This document shows, in pieces, positions 1 through 4,926 of a stretch of DNA of 6,281 bases (position 1 is its first letter; every line of letters starts with the position of its first letter). A program made the translations under genes and the position numbers. This DNA comes from Candidatus Acetothermia bacterium. Lineage in GTDB: Bacteria; Bipolaricaulota; Bipolaricaulia; UBA7950. The notes beneath the pieces are model-generated. The model was not told where the DNA came from. It ran no database searches and saw only the letters and a list, made by a program, of their open reading frames with translations. Location: contig DOHL01000093.1 of assembly GCA_003535305.1 (NCBI GenBank), positions 1 through 6,281 of the forward strand, given 5' to 3'.

Positions 1-10
1 GACAACGTAG

Positions 11-42
11 GGGCAATCCCCCTGTGGTTGCCCGTTATTTTT
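11..42 (+). terminator. possible rho-independent terminator of an upstream gene
   Basis: The stem pairs 11-18 with 26-33 (eight pairs, one of them T-G) around a 7-nt loop. It is followed by TTATTTTT at 35-42. This geometry fits an intrinsic terminator for a gene lying left of the window. A competing perfect 9-bp inverted repeat pairs 21-29 (CCTGTGGTT) with 48-56 (AACCACAGG), so the segment could instead be part of the repetitive palindromic DNA that continues at 60-142. No coding sequence is visible upstream to confirm a terminator role. Confidence 0.35.
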
Positions 43-59
43 CTCCGAACCACAGGTTT

Positions 60-142
60 GTAGGGGCACGGCCCCCGTGAAGACTGCACGGGTAGGCCCT
101 GCACAGTAATTGTGCAGGGCAGGCACGGGGGCCTGCCCCTAC
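60..142. repeat. palindromic GTAGGGGC-type intergenic repeat
   Basis: The left arm at 60-79 (GTAGGGGCACGGCCCCCGTG) and the right arm at 124-142 (CACGGGGGCCTGCCCCTAC) are reverse complements except for one missing base. Nested inside is a perfect 10-bp hairpin, 96-105 (GCCCTGCACA) against 111-120 (TGTGCAGGGC), with loop GTAAT. The element therefore folds as a long cruciform or RNA hairpin on either strand. A shorter related start, GTAGGGGCAA, occurs at 7-16, suggesting two neighbouring members of one family. From memory, similar GTAGGGGC palindromes recur between genes in many uncultured anaerobic bacteria. No transposase is present, so it would be a REP- or MITE-like passenger. Copy number in the genome cannot be judged here. 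Confidence 0.65.
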
Positions 143-171
143 GGCTTACAAAAGAAGAACCTATCAACAAC

Positions 172-200
172 TTGCATTAAAGACGGAAACGAGCGATAAT
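172..200 (+). promoter_or_regulatory. candidate sigma70-like promoter for the operon
   Basis: TTGCAT at 172-177 (three of six matches to the -35 consensus) is separated by exactly 17 nt from GATAAT at 195-200 (five of six matches to the -10 consensus). Transcription would start near 207, leaving a leader of about 48 nt before mnhE. It lies between the palindromic repeat and the first gene, where an operon promoter is expected. An 8-bp palindrome, GTTATAAC (233-240), sits just upstream of the Shine-Dalgarno site and could be a small operator or chance. The assignment rests on sequence match only. Confidence 0.35.
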
Positions 201-254
201 TGCCGCCGCAAGTTTTCTGTATCTGAATGATTGTTATAACGAGGAGAATTAAGC

Positions 255-761
255 ATGTCTTTTAATGCACTCATAATTTGGATCTTTCTTATCGCTATCT
301 GGTTTATTCTCACCCGTACAAGTGAGCCGTGGATGGTTCTTACCGGGTTATTGTGCACAGCAGCGATAACTATATTTCAACGACGCCTCTTTCCACCGAC
401 GCCGTCGCTGCGTTGGCGAATCTTACTTCAGCCGATCAAATGGATTCACTATTTCGTTATTCTACTGCTGCGATTTATCTATTCCACCCTTTATACAACA
501 AAATTGATCATCACAGGGAGAGTCGAAGGAGCAGTCGTCACCCTGCCCAGCGCTCTCACCGATAAATTAGGTCTCTTTCTGCTATTCAATGCGATAACGA
601 TGACACCGTCAACGATCGCCATCGCAGTAGATGATGACTTGCTCTATGTCCACTGGATCAGGGAAAAGGGAAGCAAGGGAGACTGGCACCAGATCAAAGA
701 GTCTATCGAAACCAGATTGGTATCTATCTTTACGGAGAGAAAAGGTATGGGGGATCGATGA
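255..761 (+). CDS. mnhE: Mrp/Mnh antiporter subunit E
   Basis: This is a 168-residue integral membrane protein of the MrpE (MnhE/MbhA) family, an accessory subunit of the Mrp cation/proton antiporter and of Mbh/Mbx-type complexes. Length is typical for the family. Hydrophobic segments lie near residues 4-20, 27-41 and 62-80. The family signature follows at 112-135, NAITMTPSTIAIAVDDD then LLYVHWI, matching the usual N-x-I-T-L-T-P-G-T pattern and the cytosolic beta-rich domain that ends in YVH. The start is supported by GAGGAG at 241-246, eight bases upstream. It is the first gene of the operon, and its stop overlaps the next start (ATGA, 758-761), implying translational coupling. There is no mrpA gene between the promoter and this gene, unlike classical mrpABCDEFG operons. 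Confidence 0.93.
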   Translation: MSFNALIIWIFLIAIWFILTRTSEPWMVLTGLLCTAAITIFQRRLFPPTPSLRWRILLQPIKWIHYFVILLLRFIYSTLYTTKLIITGRVEGAVVTLPSALTDKLGLFLLFNAITMTPSTIAIAVDDDLLYVHWIREKGSKGDWHQIKESIETRLVSIFTERKGMGDR

Positions 762-1015
762 CGGCTCATTTGGTTGGCATAGGTATTATTGGCTCTTTAC
801 TGATTGTGCTGTATCGGTTTATCGCCGGTCCTACTGTGTGGGATCGCCTGCTCGGCCTCCATGCAGCGAGCAGCAGAATTATTCTCCTCCTTGTTATTTT
901 CAGTGTCTTTGGGGAGAGTGACTTATCTCTCGATGTGGCGTTCATCTATACTGCTGTCAGTTTTCTGGGAATCGTAGTGGTCGCCAAATTCGCCGAACGG
1001 GGAGGAGCAGAGTAG
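758..1015 (+). CDS. mnhF: Mrp/Mnh antiporter subunit F
   Basis: This is an 85-residue membrane protein of the MrpF (MnhF/MbhB) family, a small three-helix subunit next to MrpE and MrpG in the complex. Helices are at about residues 3-20, 38-52 and 60-77. The conserved loop YRFIAGPTVWDRLLGL (19-34) carries the family R-x-x-x-G-P-T-x-x-D-R motif. The third helix contains D59 and the pattern DVAFIYTAVSFLG, which matches the usual LDVALVYALLSFVG. The start overlaps the mnhE stop by four bases. The G-run at 749-753 is closer to the start than an ideal Shine-Dalgarno, so translation probably relies on coupling to mnhE. The stop TAG directly abuts the mnhG start. Confidence 0.93.
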   Translation: MTAHLVGIGIIGSLLIVLYRFIAGPTVWDRLLGLHAASSRIILLLVIFSVFGESDLSLDVAFIYTAVSFLGIVVVAKFAERGGAE

Positions 1016-1306
1016 ATGGTGGAGTATCTCCTTTACGGGGTGGGGATTTTCTTTATCGTTGTCGGTTCGATCGGTCTGGTGCGGTTTGAAGATCTATATT
1101 TTCGCCTCCATGCTGGCGGTGTGGCTGATAATGCCGGTTTTTCCCTGATATTACTCGGGTTGATCATCCGGAGTGGATTCACTCTCCCCGCGATTATGAT
1201 CGCACTCCTCCTTCTATTAAACTTAGTCACCAATCCGATCGTTACGCATAGCATTGCCAAAAGCGCATTTACTATGCGCTATCGACCACGCAAGAAGGAA
1301 AAATGA
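1016..1306 (+). CDS. mnhG: Mrp/Mnh antiporter subunit G
   Basis: This is a 96-residue membrane protein of the MrpG (MnhG/MbhC) family with three predicted helices (about 4-22, 40-52 and 57-74). The diagnostic segment at 20-41 reads GLVRFEDLYFRLHAGG followed by VADNAG, equivalent to the family's GLLR-x-x-D-x-Y-x-RLHA-x-x-K-A-x-x-x-G. The residue that is usually lysine before AD is valine here (V37). The C-terminal VTNPIVTHSIAKSA (71-84) matches the family LTNP-x-x-x-H-x-I-x-R/K-A-A motif, and a basic tail follows. GGAGGAG at 1001-1007 is an excellent Shine-Dalgarno eight bases before the ATG. The stop overlaps the next gene by ATGA. Confidence 0.93.
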   Translation: MVEYLLYGVGIFFIVVGSIGLVRFEDLYFRLHAGGVADNAGFSLILLGLIIRSGFTLPAIMIALLLLLNLVTNPIVTHSIAKSAFTMRYRPRKKEK

Positions 1307-2136
1307 CTACCTTGCAAGGATTGCTGTTATTATTGCCTATTATCGCTATCTTTGCGCTCACGCGTCGCCGCCCGCTGGGAGCAATTTTAGGGATGGGGGT
1401 CTTCAGCTTGCTGTTGGCAGGAGTCTATCTACTTTCACATGCGCCTGATGTAGCACTGGTGGAAGTGGCAGTCGGCGCTGCGTTTCTCGCTTTTTACATT
1501 CTCGCAGTTCGCAAAAAAGGAAAACTGATGGTTATCGGCGATGAAACTCCTTATCTCTTCTATCGAAAAGGAGAAGATGTCGCTGGGTTGGAGTATGAGA
1601 TTCTCCGCGGTTTTGCCGACAAGCTTGGGCTCGATTTAGAGATTCTTTTCGTCCCTCGCCAGCAGGTTCATAAGTGGCTGATAAGCGAGGATGCCGATAT
1701 CGGAGCAGGGGGAGTAATTCCCACTACAAGTGAAAAGAGCAATCTGCTGATCAGCGATGGCTATCTGAAGACACGGCTGTTCCACATTTCCAGCCGCTCA
1801 GTCGATGGGAGAGTGGCAGGGATCTCCGGCAGTCACGCACTTGAAGAGATAGAAAATAAGAACGGTATGGCGGATCCTTACGCATATTTTTCCGATTTAT
1901 GCGCCGGGATTGACCATGGGGAAATAGCGAACTGCAGTGTTGATTTAGTGAGATTTATCGCGCTCGATCACCAGGCGTTGACAAACTACGATATCAAGCG
2001 TGACTCCGAAGATCTCTGTTACGTCTTTACCGTATCACCAGGAGAGAAAGAGATTTACGAGGAATTAAACACCTATATTAAGCGATTGCGCAGCAGCGGC
2101 GAGTTGGACACTATCATAGCGAGGTACTTGGGATGA
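1303..2136 (+). CDS. mbhD: MbhD/DUF4040 membrane domain fused to a solute-binding (SBP type 3-like) domain
   Basis: This is a 277-residue two-domain protein. Residues 1-70 are three hydrophobic helices (about 3-19, 25-44, 50-69) containing PLGAILGMGVFSLLLAG and SHAPDVALVEVAVGA. This is the hallmark of the MbhD/DUF4040 piece found at the C-terminal part of MrpA and as a stand-alone subunit in Mbh/Mbx complexes; such stand-alone subunits are normally only about this long. Residues 75-277 resemble a family-3 solute-binding protein or the N-domain of MltF: GLEYEILRGFADKLGLDLEI (95-114), ADIGAGGVIPTTSEK (131-145), GEIANCSVD (206-214), and a C-terminal LNTYIKRLRSSGELDTIIA (255-273) followed by RYLG. 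The usual ligand-carboxylate arginine after T-x-x-E is K145. Basic clusters TRRR (20-23) and RKKGK (70-74) flank helices 1 and 3, implying that the C-terminal domain is cytoplasmic. The gene overlaps both neighbours by ATGA. The ligand and role of the added domain are unknown. Confidence 0.85.
   Translation: MTTLQGLLLLLPIIAIFALTRRRPLGAILGMGVFSLLLAGVYLLSHAPDVALVEVAVGAAFLAFYILAVRKKGKLMVIGDETPYLFYRKGEDVAGLEYEILRGFADKLGLDLEILFVPRQQVHKWLISEDADIGAGGVIPTTSEKSNLLISDGYLKTRLFHISSRSVDGRVAGISGSHALEEIENKNGMADPYAYFSDLCAGIDHGEIANCSVDLVRFIALDHQALTNYDIKRDSEDLCYVFTVSPGEKEIYEELNTYIKRLRSSGELDTIIARYLG
1517..1530 (+). promoter_or_regulatory. possible internal ribosome-binding site and start at the domain boundary
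   Basis: AAGGA (1517-1521) lies six bases before an in-frame ATG (1528-1530, M76). This would start translation exactly where the solute-binding-like domain begins, giving a soluble product of 202 residues. The same bases encode the lysine-rich stretch after the third helix, so the match may be coincidental. It is noted because position, spacing and frame are all correct. Confidence 0.25.
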
Positions 2137-2861
2137 TCGTGCGAAAAAGATTGACTGTACAAAACACTATTGCTGTTATTGTTGCTCTAATCTTCCTCGT
2201 CGTTGTGCTTTTTTCGTTCTCATTTATCGGTAGGAGACCAGGAGCAGGAGAACAGTTCATCAGGCAGGGAGTAGAAGATACTGGAGCAGTAAATATCGTT
2301 GCCGCAATCTACTTGAACTATCGTCTCTTTGACACGATCTTTGAGATTCTCGTCTTCGCCCTTGCAGTGATCGGAGTTCGCTTCCATCTCCATGCGATCA
2401 AAGATAAACGACCAAGACTCAAAGAGGCTCTGTTTATCTCTGAATCACACATAGTCCGCGTGGCCGGCGATCTATTAGCGCCTGTAGTGGCGCTGATCGG
2501 CCTATTTTTAATCGTTACCGGCCACCTTGCTCCTGGAGGGGGGTTCAGCGGCGGCGCTCTACTGGGAACAGTGATCCTGTTATTAGCAGTGGCCAGAGGA
2601 GGAGAACGGGTAGGACGCAGACTTAACGAAGATGTAGTGGACCGATTAGAGCAGATCTTCCTTGTGAGTATCATCGCTCTGAGCGCACTCTCACCTCTTT
2701 TCGGCCGACCGTTCTTCGCCAATTTCTTTCCGTTGGGAGAGCCGGGCCGCCTGCTGAGCGGCGGGTGGATTCTTCTATACAACCTACTTATCGGAGGGAA
2801 AGTATTTATCGGAATATGGGTGATGATGTACTGCTTTATTCGTCACCGTGGTGATGTATGA
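2133..2861 (+). CDS. mnhB: MbhE (MrpA C-terminal)-MnhB fusion subunit
   Basis: This is a 242-residue membrane protein made of two units that are often separate. Residues 1-85 form a two-helix unit (helices about 11-32 and 66-82) with TGAVNIVAAIYLNYRLFDT (50-68) and E71, corresponding to the extreme C-terminus of MrpA/MbhE, where the N-V-V/I-x-x-I-L-x-x-Y/F-R-x-F-D-T-x-x-E motif is conserved. Residues 105-238 are the MrpB/MnhB (MbhF) unit: DLLAPVVALIGLFLIVTG, then HLAPGGGFSGGALLG (131-145), the family's H-x-S/T/A-P-G-G-G-F-x-G-G motif, and YNLLIGGKVFIG (216-227), matching NLAIGLKVG. The basic N-terminus (VRKR) and the KDKRPRLK loop (90-97) fit N-in topology. The start overlaps the preceding stop (ATGA); GAGG at 2121-2124 is the likely Shine-Dalgarno. 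It supplies the MrpA C-terminal function missing from a full-length MrpA. Confidence 0.9.
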   Translation: MIVRKRLTVQNTIAVIVALIFLVVVLFSFSFIGRRPGAGEQFIRQGVEDTGAVNIVAAIYLNYRLFDTIFEILVFALAVIGVRFHLHAIKDKRPRLKEALFISESHIVRVAGDLLAPVVALIGLFLIVTGHLAPGGGFSGGALLGTVILLLAVARGGERVGRRLNEDVVDRLEQIFLVSIIALSALSPLFGRPFFANFFPLGEPGRLLSGGWILLYNLLIGGKVFIGIWVMMYCFIRHRGDV

Positions 2862-2908
2862 TCGATAATTTGCCGGCGGCTCTTTTCGCTGGTGATCGCA
2901 AGGAGTAA
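2858..2908 (+). other. 16-codon mini-ORF in the mnhB-mnhC gap
   Basis: An ATG overlaps the mnhB stop in the same ATGA arrangement used at other junctions of the operon. It opens a frame for MIDNLPAALFAGDRKE, with TAA at 2906-2908. The AAGGAG that could serve mnhC (2900-2905) lies inside its last codons. It may act as a coupling leader that carries ribosomes to the mnhC start, or it may be chance. The peptide matches nothing I recognise. Confidence 0.2.
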
Positions 2909-2919
2909 ATACGATAATT

Positions 2920-3297
2920 ATGGAATGGTTAAATGGAGTGACGATCGGTGTGGTTCTGTTCGTCATCGGCCTTCTCGCCCTGATGTTACGGCGCGATCTT
3001 ATTGTGAAGTTGCTCGGTCTTGGCCTGATCAATACCAGTGTTATTCTCTGCCTTATCTCTCTCGGCTACTACACCCGCGGCGTTGCGCCTATTATAACCG
3101 GTAAACCGGGTCAGATCTACATCGATCCGCTTCCACAGGCATTGGTTCTTTCGGCGATCGTCATCAATCTCGCTATTCTGGCGCTGTCGCTCGTCTTCGT
3201 GATGATCCTTGTGGAGCGATATCACACTACTGACTCGGTTAAGATCGCACAGCAAGTGGAGCAAGAACGGAGTCATGACCAGGAGCATATCCGATGA
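2920..3297 (+). CDS. mnhC: Mrp/Mnh antiporter subunit C (NuoK-like)
   Basis: This is a 125-residue three-helix protein of the MrpC (MnhC/MbhG) family, homologous to NuoK of complex I. Helices lie near residues 5-22, 28-49 and 73-97. The diagnostic segment is DPLPQALVLSAIVI (69-82), nearly identical to the family consensus DPLPQALVLTAIVI. The second helix reads LLGLGLINTSVILCLISLGY (31-50); the polar Asn/His often seen near its middle is not in the usual place. A charged tail of about 25 residues follows. The start has AAGGAG at 2900-2905, a longish 14 bases upstream. In-frame ATA (2914) or ATT (2917) would be better spaced, but ATG is preferred because the N-terminus then matches family length. 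The stop overlaps mnhD copy 1 by ATGA, with AGGAG at 3281-3285. Confidence 0.92.
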   Translation: MEWLNGVTIGVVLFVIGLLALMLRRDLIVKLLGLGLINTSVILCLISLGYYTRGVAPIITGKPGQIYIDPLPQALVLSAIVINLAILALSLVFVMILVERYHTTDSVKIAQQVEQERSHDQEHIR

Positions 3298-4874
3298 CTC
3301 AATTGCTGCTCCCGGTGCTCTTCTTTATTACAGGCGCGCTCGTCCTCCTGTGGCCACGTCGTGCCCAACTAATTACCCTGGTTGCTGTTCTGTCCAGCGG
3401 GGTGTTAGTGGTGATGCTCGCAGCGCGCTTCTTTGATTACGGCCCCATCTCCTATACGATCGGCGGTTGGCCGGCAAAGATGGGGATCGAGCTCTATTTC
3501 GATGAGATCGGGCTCTATTTCAGCGCACTGGCAGTAGTGCTGGGGCTGGCAGTAATCACTTACCTGTGGAACCGGCGCATGAAGAGCCATTTTTACCTGC
3601 TGTTTAATTTTCTCTTCGGATCGATCTATACGCTTATCTTTGCCTATGATCTGTTTAATATCTTTGTGGCGATGGAGTTTCTCACCCTGATCTCTTTCCT
3701 CCTTATCGGCTATCCGCGGCGGCCGTATCAAATCTGGGCCGGCCTTAAATACCTGCTCTTATCAGCTATCGGTATGGGAATGTATCTGCTGGGGGTGGCT
3801 GTCCTTTATTACCATACCGGCGCGCTCAATCTGGGAATAATCGCTGAACTCGTCGGCGGTGAATTGACCTCCGGTCGAATGACCTGTGGTCTTGCTCCGC
3901 AATATGAAGCGTGGGTGATCGTAAGCAGCGCGCTGCTGGTAACCGGGCTGGCAGTCCGAGCAGGTATCTTCCTATTCAGTATGTGGCTGCCTGACGCTTA
4001 TTCATTTTCATCTCCTGTTGTAGCCGCTCTGTTAGCCGGTCTGAGCACGAAAATGGCCGGGATCATCCTTATCCGGCTGGCTGCTGTTTTTCCGATTGAC
4101 TCCGTCCTATTAATTCTCGGATGTATAACGGGCATCCTTGGCGGATTATATGCGATCTTCTCCCACGAATTACGGCGCATCATATCTTTTTCCGCTCTTG
4201 CTCAGGTCGGTTATTTATTGATCGGATTGGGAGTAGGCAGAGAGGCAGGAATCACCGGCGGCATGCTCCATCTTGTCGCTCACGGCCTCATCATCTCGCT
4301 TCTCTTTCTCGCAGGAGGAACAGCAATAGCAGCAGTAGGAGGAGGTTCAGTGTCACTGCTCAATGCCAAACGAGCAGTGATCCCACCGCTGGCGCGACTA
4401 TCGCTGCTGATTGGATTATTGGCCCTCGGCGGTTTTCCCTGGTTGCCTCCATTTGTCGGACGAGCTCTCCTCTCCGGCGGAATCGAGTCAGGATGGCTTA
4501 AAGCGGTTGTCAGCCTTATTTCCTTGACTGGAGTCATTGCCATCGTCCGATTATTGCCGGTGGGATATATCAGCGATCGTAACTCCCCCTTCTTTTCCCG
4601 CGACTCGCTTCCTGAGTCTCTATCTTTTGTTGTTCTGTTGCTGCCGATACTCTTCTTCTTTCCTCTCGTGAGGTTGGCCGGAATAGAAATCAATTTAGGG
4701 GACAATCTCATCAAGCCGAGCATGATATTGATCAGTGGCATCCTGTTGTGGCACTTGGTGATCAAAGAGAGAATCACAGGCACGCTTCCCAAAGGCATAT
4801 TAAAACTCGATTGGGCGATCATCTCTCTGGTCGCCGGCTTTTCCATTATTTATCTGTTGATAGGGTTGTTATAG
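3294..4874 (+). CDS. mnhD: Mrp/Mnh antiporter subunit D, copy 1 (diverged proton-path residues)
   Basis: This is a 526-residue protein with about 14 helices, of the MrpD/NuoM/NuoL (MbhH) antiporter-like family, the presumed ion-translocating subunit. Length is normal. The TM5 glutamate is present (E128 in FNIFVAMEFLTL), as is the TM7 lysine (K253 in LSTKMAG). Other family positions are altered: WLPDAH is WLPDAY (Y236), the D-L-K-R loop before TM8 is ELRR (292-295), and the lysine of H-x-x-x-K-x-L-L-F is isoleucine (HGLIISLLF, H330 and I334). The TM12 site carries R390. Compared with copy 2 it has a 13-residue insertion around 188-206. Residues 15-102 are almost identical to copy 2. AGGAG (3281-3285) is eight bases before the start, which overlaps the mnhC stop. 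It may be a structural or altered-stoichiometry antiporter subunit. Confidence 0.92.
   Translation: MTQLLLPVLFFITGALVLLWPRRAQLITLVAVLSSGVLVVMLAARFFDYGPISYTIGGWPAKMGIELYFDEIGLYFSALAVVLGLAVITYLWNRRMKSHFYLLFNFLFGSIYTLIFAYDLFNIFVAMEFLTLISFLLIGYPRRPYQIWAGLKYLLLSAIGMGMYLLGVAVLYYHTGALNLGIIAELVGGELTSGRMTCGLAPQYEAWVIVSSALLVTGLAVRAGIFLFSMWLPDAYSFSSPVVAALLAGLSTKMAGIILIRLAAVFPIDSVLLILGCITGILGGLYAIFSHELRRIISFSALAQVGYLLIGLGVGREAGITGGMLHLVAHGLIISLLFLAGGTAIAAVGGGSVSLLNAKRAVIPPLARLSLLIGLLALGGFPWLPPFVGRALLSGGIESGWLKAVVSLISLTGVIAIVRLLPVGYISDRNSPFFSRDSLPESLSFVVLLLPILFFFPLVRLAGIEINLGDNLIKPSMILISGILLWHLVIKERITGTLPKGILKLDWAIISLVAGFSIIYLLIGLL
3336..3640 (+). repeat. direct repeat, left copy (mnhD copy 1 conversion tract)
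   Basis: This segment aligns without gaps to 4969-5273. Hand alignment gives 16 differences in 305 bases (about 95% identity); the first 265 bases have 12 differences and include a 62-nt perfect run at 3381-3442. The preceding 42 bases of the two genes differ at 18 positions, so the left edge is sharp. To the right, identity falls to about 80-83% over the next 200 bases and then lower. Confidence 0.9.
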
Positions 4875-4926
4875 GCAAACGAATGACACTTTTTCCCTTC
4901 CTGTCAAGTAAGAGAGAAATAAATAG
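4875..4926 (+). other. 52-bp gap between the two mnhD genes
   Basis: This is the only junction in the operon with neither an overlap nor a clear Shine-Dalgarno. The bases before the copy 2 start are purine-rich (GTAAGAGAGAAATAAATAG) but hold no AGGAG-type site. An out-of-frame ATG at 4883 opens a 22-codon frame (to 4951) that overlaps the true start. No convincing hairpin or promoter was seen, so copy 2 is probably cotranscribed but may be translated less efficiently. Confidence 0.5.

Noticed and set aside
7..142. CRISPR array or tRNA in the leader region
   Set aside because: There are no regularly spaced direct repeats. The folds are simple inverted repeats without cloverleaf or CCA-end features.
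1303..2136. Ordinary secreted solute-binding protein with signal peptide
   Set aside because: The N-terminus has three helices with the DUF4040 signature PDVALVEVAVGA and no signal peptidase or lipobox site, so it is a membrane subunit fusion and not a secreted SBP.
2318..2782. 154-codon minus-strand open frame
   Set aside because: It is an antisense shadow of mnhB, Arg/Pro-rich, with no recognisable motif. The plus strand carries clear family signatures over the same span.
4280..4846. 188-codon minus-strand open frame
   Set aside because: It is an antisense shadow of mnhD copy 1 with low-complexity composition. A matching antisense frame appears at 5805-6077 in copy 2 simply because the sense genes are homologous.
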